From positions 351,097-415,096 of the forward strand of contig VXBP01004020.1 of the NCBI GenBank assembly GCA_013400115.1: 64,000 nt of DNA. The letters run 5' to 3'. A program made the translations under genes and the position numbers. Origin of the DNA: Rhinopomastus cyanomelas. Taxonomy: Eukaryota; Chordata; Aves; Bucerotiformes; Rhinopomastidae. Shown one piece after another: positions 35,534 to 48,110 of this stretch. Position 1 is the first letter of the stretch. Each line of letters opens with the position of its first letter. The notes under the pieces are model-generated. The model was not told where the DNA came from and did not search any database. It saw nothing but the letters and a program-made list of their open reading frames with translations.

Positions 35534-38500
35534 ATGCTGAGGTAGCAGATGCTGCCACCCAGTCATGCTCTGAAAGGCATCTCATGGAGAAGGTTGTGGA
35601 AGATGTCTGTCTCTAGTTTACTCAAATGTCTGCTAGAAGAAGAGGACCCTTCAAAAGCAGATAAGATTATTAATGAAACTCAGGCTTTGTACATGTTACA
35701 CACATATCTCCAATTAGTGTGAAAATCTAATTAGGCCTGATAATAAGTATTAGGTCTCCATTTTTGAGAAGATGAAAGCATAGCCATGAGTTGTTAATAA
35801 ATCCACCCCCCCACACACTTATAAAGAAGAGTACAGCTATTTCAGTAGTTTAGGACTACTGGTCCTAAGATGCTGTCTAAAATTTCAGTTCATCTGTGCC
35901 CCAGCAAAACCTTTGCTTAGAGGATACGAGACGCAGCATCCCAAGTTCGTTTTTAATCTGACCTGCTGCTGAGTAATTGAATCATCCCAAGCACTAAGCT
36001 AATGTTTTTCCTTCCTAGGAGAACATACTGTTACCAGGGGAAAAAAAGAGTGAAAAAACAATAATACAAAGGCAGCTGCAGGTATTTATTCCAAATGTCA
36101 CACAGTGTGTATCTGGGACCAGGAAAGTTTATTTTCATAGCTGAAGAAAATATTCAAAAAGCCAAATTAACATGACCCTGGGCGGAGCAGAGCCCCTGCC
36201 ACCAGCAGACCTGGATGATGGCATGTAAACGCAGATAGGCAAAGACAAAAATGTAGGATATGTCTTCTGGCACATTTTGTAATGCTCCCGGTGTAGACAG
36301 CTGAATTATGTATGCTCACAGCTGCCAGAGCACCAGCTCAACAGACAGACCCTTTCCATACAGCAGGCAAGATGCTGAGAGAGGACAGCTTCAACTAATT
36401 TTGACTCTTAGTGACTACCTAAACAAGTGTCCGTCTTCCACTGCTGTGGGTGAGTGAACTAGTTTGGGACATGATCTACTGTCCCAAAGTTTTTAATTTA
36501 CTGCCCTGTGGACAAGCAGACAAATTGGGCAAAGGGTCCTTCTCCACTGTTCTGGGCAGAGGATGGCAAACTCATCCCAGCTATTGCTCACTTACTGATG
36601 CCAAGGCATCCAAAAGCATGGCTTTGCGATGCTGTGTTTTGGCCTGCCCATCCCGGGAATGATGAGGATACTTACTGAAAGGAAACAATGTTTCCTTGTA
36701 GTGTTGTCACATAACAGCAGTAACTTCGGCAAGAAGGGAGGAAAGGAAGGTACTAAGTGGTGTAGGGCTGTTAGCAAGGGCGAAGACAGTGCAGCTCCCC
36801 TTGTGTAGGAGACTCAGAGGTGTTACTGTTACACAGAGACTTCAGTTGCCCAGAAGATCGTAGAGCGCGGAGACAATGCTAACACACAGGAAGCCTGGTG
36901 ACTCCTAATTCACAGATAGGGCATGTCTGTGGCTTTCAGAGCCTATCGCCCCAGGAGAATATTGAAAGAAGAGGAAAAGAAATTTAATTATGTAAATAAA
37001 CCAAGTGCTTCTTGCATGTCTGCAGTTTGCTGTTTCCATGTGCAAGGTGCTGAGGCTGCCTGGAAATTTCCAGCAAAACATTTTTGTTTAGCAAAGGGAA
37101 CCTGGGTTTTGCACAAAATAGGTTCTCATTTGAATATCTGGTTTCTGGAAAAAGATTTAATTTAGGGATTTTTTTTTATTGATTAAGTGTCCTTGGGGTT
37201 TTATGGAAGTGCTGCCTTTAGGTTTTGGGGCTGTTTTGTAGCTCTGCAGAATCTTTTTTTCAGAAGAAAAAGAAACAGTGCTCTGGAGAACAGGTTGAAT
37301 GCAGACAAAGACAGGCAGATCCATGGTTGCATTTCACCTGTTGGTTACAGTCTGTATCTCTGTTGTCAGTGGTGCGGACTGCAATAGGTCCCTGTTCATA
37401 GCCCCACCCAGAAAGAGTCACTCAGGAGGTCATGTCTAGGAAGTCCCGTGCCACTCAGCTCTTTCACCTGGTGCAATGTTCAGAGGTGATCTAGGTCGCA
37501 TGTGCTTGCCCTGCTCTGCTATGCCTGTTTTTGCACAGGGTCAGCTCTCAGATGTGTCATTTCTGCCTCATTTGTGAGCACTCCGCTGAGCTAAAAATAT
37601 TAGTGCAAACTCAGATGTTGCATCGCAGTGGCCACCTGTGATTTCAGCTCAGCTGCAGCATCCCGGGAAAGCAGACTTGCCTGGGTTTCCAGTTGCATCA
37701 CAGCACCAGCACATAGTGCCTGTGGTAGCTGCCATGGTGGGGGACACATTACTGTGTCCATTGCCTGTGTGTGGAGCAGAAGCAATTCAGCTGTGGCTGG
37801 AGCAATTATACACACAGGGCATCATTCAGAATCCAGCCCTCGGCAATGAACAGCCCTCAGTGATTTTTGTTTCCCCCAAACCCAAAATTTGTTTTAGAAT
37901 AATGGGATCAAAGCTGTAAAAACCGTTTCAAATATGTAGTTTCCTATCAGTTGTGCACGGCAGATACCATCCGGGGGCTTCTCTGTTTTATCAGGTGTCC
38001 AGATGTGATTTGTTCACTGGGTTGGTGATCTACTGGCACTCCTGGCAAGAACGTGGGGACTTCCAAATTCTTCACGCCTCTTGTTTGCTGTGATTTGATG
38101 ACAGAGTAAATTCAGCTTTAGGGTTCCTCGTATTAGAACAAAGATCTCAGAATCCCAAGCCGTAAGGTGCTCATGTTGCCCGAGTTGCAAAGCTGGTCTC
38201 GAATGTGAGTTGCCTCAAACCAGGCAGCGCAGCTCCACTGTGTGGGGAAGGAGGGGAAGCAAATGGGGAGCTGGCACAAGGGATTTCTGTGCTCTCCAGC
38301 ACCCCGTAGCTTCATTCTCTCCTGGGATACCGAGGGTGATCCACTGGATTCCCCCACCCCCAGGTCTCCCCCTTGCCCCTTTTTGCCGTGCAAGGGCTGG
38401 GAACCCCAGTCTCCCTCAAGGCTGCTTTGAAAACCTTTCCTGAGATGCACTGCAGCTCTTTCCACTTTACAGTGTTTTCCACTCATAGGCTTGGAAACAA

Positions 38501-40137
38501 TAGCAGGTCACTTTTTTGGACATAGGAACAACAAAGCCCCCATGGAGGACTTTGCTTTCCTCCTCTGAAGGTATGTTTCTGCCTGCAGGGGATGTCTGTG
38601 GCAACGTGTCCAGTCCTGTTCTTGCATCCCCCTCTCTCTGAAGAGCAGCCCAGAGCAGAAGTTAAACTCCAACTGCTTCACATGCTGCAGGTCACTTACA
38701 AAGGGATGCTACTTGCCCAGGTGCCACATACAAATATCTAGTGCCATGCTCCTGAGCTGGCTCTCCACTGATTAAACTCACTAAGATGCTGATAAGGTCC
38801 TGAGCATTGCTGGCCCTGGCAGAGGGTCAGCTGAGTGGGCAATGAACATTTTCTTAGGGACTAACTTCTGGTGACCAGTCTGTGGTGCAGCAAAAAAAGC
38901 CTAGAGATAAAACCAGTCTGCATCTGCCAGGGCTGCCAGTTCTCCGCTGTGGGAATGAGAAGGTTGCGTACTGCTGAAAGGGTGGTCTGATGCAATATTC
39001 CTAGTGAGCTGGGGAGTGTGGCAAAGGCACACTTTTGGGATCAATCATGCATGGCTTGATAATTCACCAAGCTGCTCTGAACAAGCGACGGCTCCATGTG
39101 CCCACTTCAGTAGCAAGTACTGAGAATGTTTTGGGGCATCTTGCAATGGTTAGTCAATGACCTCTATCAGCTGGTTTCTCCTTGAGTGACTTTGCCCTGG
39201 ACTGAACTTCCCCCAGGCTGCCCTTGGAAAATCACCAAGTGAATAAATAGTGCAGAAACATATAGCTTCATCTTGGCATCACCAAGTGGATCCAGTTGCT
39301 TCCCTATTATTTTGGCTGACAAAACCAGTTGTACTGTTTAACTGCCCCAGCTTCCAGAAAGCTGTCTGCTCATCTCTGCCCCTAAATATCATCAGCAGTG
39401 ACATGAATCCCTGAATCTTGTTAACGTGTCTTGCTGGTGGCCTCCCTCCTTTTGATCCCAAGCGACAGTGTCAGCCATCTGTACTTCAATCCTGGCGCTC
39501 AAAACAAGGCAAGGATTGGCTCATGCCAGTCCCCAGCACTGGCATCCAACACTGAGGATTTCTCTTTCTCCTTTTACCAAGCCAGGTAGGGTTTCTTTGG
39601 TGGCAGGCTCTTGGATGGAGGTGTGCTATTCAAATGTGTATCTTGTTTGCTGCCTCAATAACTGTGTCATGGCTGGAGACTCTTCCTTTGGGCTGCCTTT
39701 TGTCATTCTATTGTGTTGCTCTCATTATGTTTTCTTTTAATATGCTGTGCAGTCAGAGGGCTACCTAGTGACTGCTCACGTGCTTTTGGCAGAGTCTTTT
39801 AGCAGCCTGGATGTGAGGAGGCTGGGGATATACTCTGCCTCAGTTACTAGTTTTTATTCTGCTCATGCGTTTACCATATGAATATTTCATGCCAGGTTTG
39901 GCCTCACTTGGATTACAAAATCACACAATTTTATTGAAGCTGCTGTATCCAATACCAATGGCAGCCCTATCGCTTATTCCCCACTTCTCAGGCTTGTTGT
40001 GTCCCAGACCTGGGACTTGGTCATGCAGCTTCCACTTGGTCCCCTGTGGCAGCTCTCTGTCAGGCAGCGGTACAGTAAGTTGTGATGCATCTGAAGGCCC
40101 TTCTCAGTCATGATGATACATATGGTTGTCTCACATG
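35534..40137. other. Long single-copy noncoding stretch
   Basis: About 4.6 kb with no gene recognised. At about 35710-35765 there is a cluster of TAAT-type homeodomain core sites (CCAATTAG, TCTAATTAGG, GATAATAAG). The rest has mixed composition with no repeat I can name. Confidence 0.5.
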
Positions 40138-40914
40138 TCACCAAAGAAGATATTTAAGTGTCTGAACATCTTGTGTGTAATTTAAAATCTCCTCAGGGGT
40201 GTTTGGATCCTGCCAACCTTTAATTTTAATTTGTTTGATTGCCAGTTTGGCTGTTTTGCTGTGTGATGCTGAGGAACACAACCTGCTTGCCACCATTACT
40301 CCATTTGCCTGTTTATTTTCTGCTTTCTTCATAGTCCTTACCGCTTCAAATCAGCAACACATTGTTCCTGCTCTTTCCTGAAGCTTTGACTTACTGATGT
40401 CACTTGCAGTAATTACTTGATGACCTTGGGTGGCATTTGCTAACGTACTCTGCCCTTCACTGTTCAGAAGCACAGCACTTGCAGAGCATTTTCTTTCACC
40501 AGATTTTCCTCCTCTGCTTTGTCCTTTGTCCTCCCCTGCATTTCCTTGTAAATAGCTTCTGGTGCTGTTTTTCCATGTGTTTCTGGGCTCTTCCAGCCCT
40601 GCCCGGCAAACTGGCTCTGTGTCTGCTTCATGCAGACTGCCTTTGGATGGATTCTTCATTATGTCTGTGCACTTCAGCTTTTGGTGACCAACAGAGTTTC
40701 TTTGAGCATTTCTGAGCATCTTGGCTTTGTCTCCAATGCCTGTCAAGGACAGGCTGCTTTCCTTCTGCTGTAAACCCACAGACCCCGTATTCTCTCTGAA
40801 ACAAGTGGCTGAATTCGGCCCCAGGAGCACATTTTCATGGTGCCCTTGTGTGAGGCACCATGGCTGAGCATGTGCAGCAAAGCAGCTGCAGCATGTCTCT
40901 CTGCACGTCACCAC
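40138..40914 (-). pseudogene. Unassigned open frame with one internal TGA
   Basis: On the minus strand a single phase stays open from 40914 to the stop at 40138 (about 258 codons) except for one TGA at 40353-40351. The product would be hydrophilic and rich in K, S, E, N and Q. Near the end it reads AIKQIKIKGWQDPNTPEEIL, more protein-like than random. There is no signal peptide, membrane segment or domain that I recognise. At the 3' edge TTTG|GTGACA could serve as a weak splice donor just before the stop. It could be an exon of a fast-evolving gene, a decayed gene copy or a chance frame. I do not assign a function. Confidence 0.25.
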
Positions 40915-43205
40915 TCGCAGCTGGCAGCTGCTTCCCCTTCTCCTAGATGTGACTTCAATCAGGGACTTTGGTCACCAGCCTCAGGAGAGAGAAAAGCTGG
41001 CTGGAGATGGTAATGAAGCTCTTCAGAGCACCAGGCTGCTCTTGGCATCAGGCATCACAGTGCTGTAAAATGACTGTGAGCACTGAACACAGGTCGCAGC
41101 GCTCCTGAGATGCAGAGATCAGAGCTGCATGTGAGCTAGACCCAGACACCGTGTGTCACTCTTGGAGGTGATGGAATGCTGTGTTATGCTGCAGGCAAAA
41201 CAGTGCGATGTGGCTCTGGCTCAGCTCTGCTACCACCTTGTGAGTGCCCTTAGTCTCGTCACGCTGCTCTCCAGCCTGGTGTTTCTCTGTCCGTTACCTG
41301 GGGGTTTTGCAGTATTGAGGGATATTTTAAGACCAGAAGATTGGCATCTGTCAAAAATACGAAACTTACTCATGTATCAACATGTTTCCTTCAGCAGGGC
41401 TAACCGTCAGCTAACTGCTGATACAGAGGCTCTAGGAATCAACTGGGGGTTTATTCATCAGCTCCTTCCTGACATGGCACCTCATCCAAATAGTGATTTA
41501 TGATGCTCATGGTCTCTCAACACCTTTTTTTATGAAGATACTTCTGTGAAGTTTTCCTTTTAAAGCCCAGCTTCATGAATGTGTTTAAGGCATAACTAGA
41601 GTAATTGAGCAATAACTCAATTCAGCTTAACATTTTTGCAGACTGGCGTGACTGGGAAAGCAAACCTGCCTTCTCTGTAGCCATCCCCACGTGGGGGAGT
41701 TGGGAAAGCAGATGAGCTACCTCACTGATGTCTTTTTACTGCACCAACATTATATGGGCAAGCAAATTGTATGCTTCCCACTTTGACGTGGTTATGGTGA
41801 TAAATTAGGTATACAGAACAGCTAATGATGAAATTAAGCGGAGTTATGAATATATATTAGATTGCTTTCCCAAGGTCGACTCTGGATGACACCACAAAGA
41901 TACTGTAATAGCAGGTAAGTGTCAGCCAGTGATGGGCAGCACCTTGCTGAAGCCTGGGCACTAACGTTTGTTAAGGGTGCACAACAAGAAGGGAGAAGAT
42001 TTTAAGTTCATGTTATCTCACTCTACTCTTGATGGAGGACAGGCAATTTTGCCTTTTGCTGCACTGATGATTAACTAACCCCAGCATCCCTGGTGCTGGT
42101 GTGCTTTCTTGGGAAACTGTGCCAGTGCAGGATATCCTGTGTAGATGTCCAGTGTCCCAAAAGAGACACACCTGGACTTTTTGGATACTACTCAGCAACT
42201 CAGGAGGTGCTTCAGCTGGCTTCATGCCAGTCTGTCCTGTATAACCTGAGGCAAGTAATTCGGGTCAACATTTCTGCAGTGGTGGTTTTTTTATTCCTTT
42301 TTCAAGCACCTTTCTATTTGATTGTTTAGCTTGGGGCAACTAAACTGAATTAAAGCTAAAGCTGACAGGCTTACCAGTGCAAATAGGTCTCTCTCAAGTA
42401 GCGTATCCCAAGTACAGAACCCAGAGTTGTCAAGCACTTCTGAAAGGCTGGTCCTTACATCCTCTGACTCCTAGTTCCCTGTGGTAGGCACAGAGACAAC
42501 AGCTCTTCCTTTGCCTGCAGGAGAGCTGAGGGCCTGGATGCAGTAAAAGCAGAAGGGCACTCTCAGACTCAAGGGGATAAAAAAAAGTCTTGAATATATA
42601 TATTTTTAAAGATTTGATTCCATGTCCAAAATCTTTGTAAGTACCACTATACAAAAGTCATTGAGCTCTGCAGGCTTTGCCCCACAAGTGGTGGCTGCAT
42701 TATTCTAGAATTGCAGCACATCCTGCAGGGAAATGCTTTGTGAAGAGATTCCTGAGAGATGTCTCTGTGCTTTCTAAGTGATATGATGATTTTTGTTCGT
42801 ATTTCACCAAGTGACCTTGCCTAGAGCTGCTGCTCTGAAGTAAAGTCTCTACAACTACGACTTATGTATATGCAGCAGATTTTTGTTCCTACTCTTTTCC
42901 AGAGGATTCTGCTCTTTCTTAGGGTGAGAGTGTTAAACTGATCAGTTTTCATCCCACTTCCCCCCCCCCCCGCTNTACTTGTAATTGGTTAGCAGGTGTG
43001 TTTGGCTGCTGCCCAAACAGCAGAGCAGAAGAGTGCTTAGGCTGTCTCAGCGTTGCTGCTTCTCAGGAAGAAAACATATTAAAGGTCAGTGTCACCTTGT
43101 GTCAGGGCACTGAGGTCCTGCCTTGGGGAGCTCAGGGGTGACAGTGTTGTGGGATGGGGCTGTGTGTGCACTTGTGCCCTTGCAGATGAGTTCTGCCTCT
43201 CTGGC
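40915..43205. other. Noncoding stretch with a poly-C run and an N
   Basis: No gene recognised. Simple features are an AT repeat at about 42594-42604 and a C12 run at 42960-42971 followed by an unresolved base at 42975, probably a sequencing or polishing problem caused by the homopolymer. Confidence 0.5.
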
Positions 43206-43224
43206 ACAGTGGTGTGGGCTTCTC

Positions 43225-43276
43225 CTTCCCCCCTTCCTTCCTTTCCCCCCTTCCTTCCTTTCCCCCCTTCCCATCC
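43225..43276. repeat. 17-bp pyrimidine tandem repeat
   Basis: The unit TTCCTTCCTTTCCCCCC occurs twice in exact tandem (43234-43250 and 43251-43267), with partial copies on both sides. The plus strand is entirely C and T, so the minus strand is pure purine. Confidence 0.92.
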
Positions 43277-43581
43277 AGTACTGGAAACCTGGCATAGCCA
43301 GCTGGTGACAGCAGAGGGAGATGGAAGCCAGGCTAGGGGTTCAGCAGCCTGCTGGGGCTTCGCACTGTGCTCGGTATCCTGCGTCCACTGGCCACCTCGA
43401 GGTGTAGTCAGCACAGTGTTTACCTCCTGGGGTAGCACATGTTGCCCTAACAGCAGTTGCTGTCTCTGTGCCTAATTTTTCAGGGTTGAACTGCCTTTAA
43501 GTTTTTCCTACAGTCAAGCAGTATCTGCTTGGGAATTTTATCAGGTGGGGAAATAAAGTGTTTACAACGTGATATATATTT

Positions 43582-43715
43582 AAAAAAGACGGGAAAAAGG
43601 AGGCAGGAAAAGAGGAAATAAAGGAAAAGAGAAAAACAAGGAAGAAAAAAAATTAAGAAGAACAGAGGAGACAAAAAAAGGGGGAGGAACAAAAAAAGAA
43701 GCAGCAGTAAGAAGC
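43582..43715. repeat. Long purine-rich tract
   Basis: About 130 bp in which the plus strand is almost all A and G, with rare C or T interruptions, including several A7-A9 runs. It lies 300 bp from the pyrimidine repeat of opposite strand asymmetry. Such tracts can form triplex DNA or arise by slippage. No gene function is implied. Confidence 0.88.
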
Positions 43716-45684
43716 CAGTAGCTACTGATCTAGCTTTCACAGCACAGCTAGCAAAACTGAGAAAGCACAGATTTGTGGGTCTGGCTTTGGACTCAAGTAG
43801 GGAAGATGTGTCTTGCTGCACTTTTGCATACTCTGCCTTCTCCTACAGAGATTTTTTTGCAGTGCCTCCAAAACTTGCTAGTGCAGGCTGCTGCGTCCTT
43901 CGGTGTGAATTGATGTTGCCAGTATGAGGTGGAGTGAAGCTAAACTCATTGTCTGCCCCCATGAAACCCCAGATGAATGTGGGCTCTCTGCAGTAATGGG
44001 GAACATTACTTTAAATGGCTCAATAGTGCTACAGCTTTGCTATCTCCTGCTTGGCAATATATAAACTCTTTTACAGACCTAGATGAGATTTCTTTGACAC
44101 TTCCTCAAATTGCTTTGTTTTAAGGTGCTTTTGCATTTTTATTGTCAGGGCAGTTGTAATAGACCTCCACTGCTGCTTTCTGAGAGATGTCTGTTAGCTG
44201 TAAGATATAAACGAATAGGTCTTGGACTCAGCTTAATGCTGTCAGCAGAATTCAGGTAGTGTGAAGTAGAAATTGTTCTACTAATGTGTGTTTCCAGCCA
44301 TTGCTGCCTTCATGAAATGGGATGGAAAAATCAGAAAATAGAGTGCTGTCGAGTTCCACAGAGCTGCTGAACACAGCAGCACACATAGAGGAGCTGTGCT
44401 GGACTGCAGCCTTGAGATGAAAATAAACGGGTCTGTGCTCACTGCACGCTGCAATGCTAACAGTGCTCTGCTGAGCCTTCCAACACAGGAACATATCAGT
44501 TCTCTTCAACTATAGAGACAAAAGGCATGCGATTGCAACAAAATGTGGATTGTTTACCATGAGTTTTAGGGAGTCCTTCTAGGTTAAGAAATAACTGAGG
44601 GCTGTCTGTGCTCTGAAGGAAAGCCATGGATGTAAGCCAGAAGCTCGATTTATTTCCATTCCCCTAGGAGCAGAGATAGAGGTGAGGCTTCTGGGATTTT
44701 GATGTCTGCAGGCTTTTTGGATTTTGGTGTCTGATTCAGAAGCTGTGCAGTGCTCACCCTAAAATCTTGCTGATACCATCTCTTAATGCCCCCTGTCTCT
44801 CCTGTTCTGTGCTGCTGTGTGGTTATTAGGCAGCTCACAGTTTAAACTGGAACAATCTCTGTTTCTTAACGGTTTATACCCATCAACTACTTGGGTCTTA
44901 AGGTCACACAAGCCTGTGTTCATAAGGTAGCTCTTTGAGGAACAGGAGGTGACTACTCAGAAATTACTGCATTTATCTCAGAAATTTAGTGCAGAAAGAA
45001 AAGCAGAGAAATGCTTAAAGGAGCCAGTCCTGAGAGTGAGACAGCTGGGGAAATTTAAGGTGTATGTAGCTTTTCTGTCTCCTGTGATCTTAAACATGGC
45101 TTTCACTCCTATTCTCTAGCTGCAAAGAGCTGCTTTAACATCTACAGCAAGACAGTCATGCTATAGAAAGCCAGATCTGCTGGTTTTCAGTACCTAGAGG
45201 GTTTCTTCTTCCCGTCTGACTTTGGTGCATCTCATACTCTAAGATTTCCTCACATCCCAGCCCCATTGAGCCAGGTGGCAGCAGTCCTCTGACTTCAAAC
45301 ATGAGTAGGAGGAAGAAATGCCCAAACATAAGCAAACCGACCCTTCGTTCGGGCATCTGGCTCCAGGCTAAGTATTTGTGCTGTGTTGCTGTTAGCAGAT
45401 ATCCCCACCATCCAGATAAACATCCCATAGCACTAGTCTTCTCCTTCTCTGATCCTGGAGCTATGAGATGAGTCTAACAGCATCACCAGAGCACTTGTAC
45501 ATCCTCTGCACTGCTGTTTGTACACAAGGACTGTTCTTAGCTGTTTAATTTGCCCCTGCAGCAATAAAGAATGTGCCATTTGTTGTTTGCCTTCATTTGG
45601 TATTTACCCAGTGGGATCTGGGAGCTCCTGAGAGTTATCACGTATCAGATTGTTATGAGGACCCCAGGAGAGAGGAATCGTGTT
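43716..45684. other. Single-copy noncoding stretch
   Basis: About 2 kb without recognisable genes or repeats. Open frames stay below about 115 codons. Confidence 0.5.
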
Positions 45685-45892
45685 CTATAACTTCATACCA
45701 GTGAGGGTGACAGAGCACTGGAAGGGGCTGCCCAGGGGGGTTTGTGGAATCTCCTTCTCTGGAGAGGTTTGGAGCCCACCTGGACATGTTCCTTTGCAGC
45801 TTGATCTGGGGCATCCTGCTGTGGCAGGAGGATTGCACTGGATGATCTTGCAAGGTCCCTTCCAATCCCTAATGTTCTGTGATTCTGTGTGT
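45685..45892 (+). mobile_element. CR1 LINE 3' end fragment
   Basis: Contains GTGAGGGTGACAGAGCACTGGAAGGGGCTGCCC (the TVRVTEHWxGLP codons), then the 3' UTR GGAGGATTGCACTGGATGATCTTGCAAGGTCCCTTCCAATCC. It ends in ATTCTGTG at about 45892. Same subfamily group as the 24.8 kb copy. 5' truncation leaves about 208 bp. Confidence 0.93.
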
Positions 45893-47929
45893 ATGATTTG
45901 GGCCTTGGTAATGGACCAGGCAAGGGGGATGGGTGGAGATGGGGGAAGAAGCCAGCTCCCACCCTCTGCTTTTAAATACTGAGACAGGGAGACTAGATAT
46001 CTGGTCTATAATAAAGCTTTTTAGTTGGTGCTCCTCTCTGTTTCTCCAGTGTTCACAGGACCTGGCTGCAGGGAGCAAAGTGTATCAAGAGTTGTTTGCC
46101 AAAGTGCATTTAGCCAGAGATGGTGGGACTATGGACAGGTAGTACCCAAGGTCCCTCAGCCAGCAGCAAACCTTCCCTGTGTGCAGTGGCCTGGCTGGCC
46201 TGCAAGCACATAGGTAGCACTCAGGATGATGCGTGTGATTGAGACTTCTGCATGGCCAAGATGATGATATGGTTCTTGCCAGCCTCAGTTTTCAAGATCA
46301 CTGTTTCTAGGATGAAGAGCCCTGGAAATTTTTGATGTCATGCTTAAAATATATAGCAAAATAGCCACTGTAAAGATGGTTCATTGATATTTTCATTGCT
46401 CAAAGAAACTGACAGCAGTCTCAGTCCTTGAATTTATCTGTGACCCATAAATTAGAGCAGGTGAATCACCCACTGACCTTGGTGGGAGTTCGTATGCCAG
46501 GAATCCTTTACTGGCCAAAAGCACCATATAAAAGGTGACCTTCCTGCCCAGGTGCTGCAAGTTCCTCTCCACGTGCACTGTTACATACCTAAAGAAACAC
46601 CACATCTCACAGACTGATAGATTTGAAAATGTCAGCCTTGCCAAACACTGTGGTTAGAATTTTTAAATGTTTAATTTGTCATGATGGAGACGAAATTGAG
46701 AATTAAAACCATGCACATCAGTCCCTAGGGAGTTTCCCCCTTCCCTCCCACTCCATCTGGAATGAAGAGGAACTGAAACTATACATGAATTAATGAATAA
46801 GTAATGGAGAGTCACACAAATACATTTCAGATGCAAGGATTATTTTTTTTTAGATCATCTATTAGTTAATATTTATTTATGTAACTTGTAGGATTTCAGC
46901 CAATGGCAGCATAAATATTAATTACTAATTAAACTTTAATAGAAAAGTAAAACCCTTGCATTTGCTAACTGTGTGTATTAAAGCCACTGTTATTTGTTAT
47001 TTGCATTGGGTTGGTTTGTGCCTTTGGTCAACCAGTGACAAGAATAAAATTTTAAAGCAGGCGACAGCCTGGGTTAGTCTTGCTTTTCTCTTTGATTGCA
47101 GCTGCTCAAAGAGAGGTGAATTAATTCATTTTTTTTCCTCCTCCCATGAGGAGATGATAATAAATCTAAAAAGCACCCTCAGCAAAACCAGGGCACTGCT
47201 GTGCTCCTGGTTGTGCATCTCTGCTACAGTTGTGACTGATTTCCAATAGAAGGAGGAGGAGGAGGATGGCTCCTCAGCTAGTCAGCAAGGCTCTGCTGGC
47301 TGCTGTAGCTATACAGCTCCTTAAACTGGCTCATTCTCTAGCCTGTGGTGGTAATTTTGCATTTGCATCCTTTTACTAGCCTGAAGGGCTCACATACAAT
47401 TGCTGTTTTTGCAGGCTACCATGAGTAATGAAGGTCTTAGATCCGTTAAGTCCATAACGTCCTTGTGTATCGCTTTTTTGGTGTTAAACGCACCTGGTAA
47501 GAATGTTTAGAGAGGTGAACTTCCCTCTTCCAAAAAGAGAGTGAGGGTGAGCAGCTGGTGAGTCCCTGCAGAGCCGTGGCTCAGCTCTGAGACTTCCCTG
47601 TGATGTCTTGCACTGCTTCACTCACTGCTCTGGTTGCTGCTGCTTTTGCTGCTTATCATCCTGCTGCTCTGGGGTGCTTGTGAGGGTTTCTCAATGCTGT
47701 GGCTTAACCAGGCATTGTCCACTCTCATCCACACTGCCTGTTGCTCTCCTGGTCCTCAGCTGATTCTTGCTGGAGCCTTACAGTTCAGGGTCCCTGGACT
47801 GTAGAGAACAAGTTGGTGAAGCAACTCATACAAAAGGGATCTGTGACTAAAGAATATGGCCAGTGGTACAGCCGAGAAAGGGATGACTGCTGAGCTGTGG
47901 TTTCAGCAGCACTAGATCTTGGGTATTGT
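45893..47929. other. Noncoding stretch, partly AT-rich
   Basis: Just downstream of the CR1, at about 45974-46050, lies TTTAAATACT followed by TATAATAAAGC and a pyrimidine-rich segment. It resembles an LTR R-U5 but is too weak to call. At 46790-46960 the sequence is AT-rich with several TTAATTA/ATTACT homeodomain-type cores. An (AGG)5 microsatellite lies at about 47251-47266. No exon recognised. Confidence 0.45.
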
Positions 47930-48110
47930 GTTGCCAGGGGAAGTTCAGGTTAGGCTGTCCAGGGAGGAGGTCGAATCACCATCCCTGTGTGTGTTTAAAA
48001 GTCAGGCAGATCTGGAGCTTAGAGACATTGGACTTGGGACATTAGGGTTAACGGCTGGACTCAGTGGTCTTGAGGGTATTTTCCAACCTAAATGATTCTA
48101 TGATTCTGTG
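47930..48110 (+). mobile_element. Old CR1 LINE 3' remnant
   Basis: GCCAGGGGAAGTTCAGGTTAGG joins directly to CTGTCCAGGGAGGAGGTCGAATCACC, skipping the usual block between them. It continues through the 3' UTR (GGGTTAACGGCTGGACTCAGTGGTC, TTTTCCAACC) to ATGATTCTATGATTCTGTG at 48110. Internally deleted and diverged. Confidence 0.9.

Noticed and set aside
45960..46080. TTTAAATA box followed by AATAAAGC and a pyrimidine-rich stretch, LTR-like
   Set aside because: No LTR ends, no repeat partner and no second element supporting it. Such motifs are frequent in this composition.
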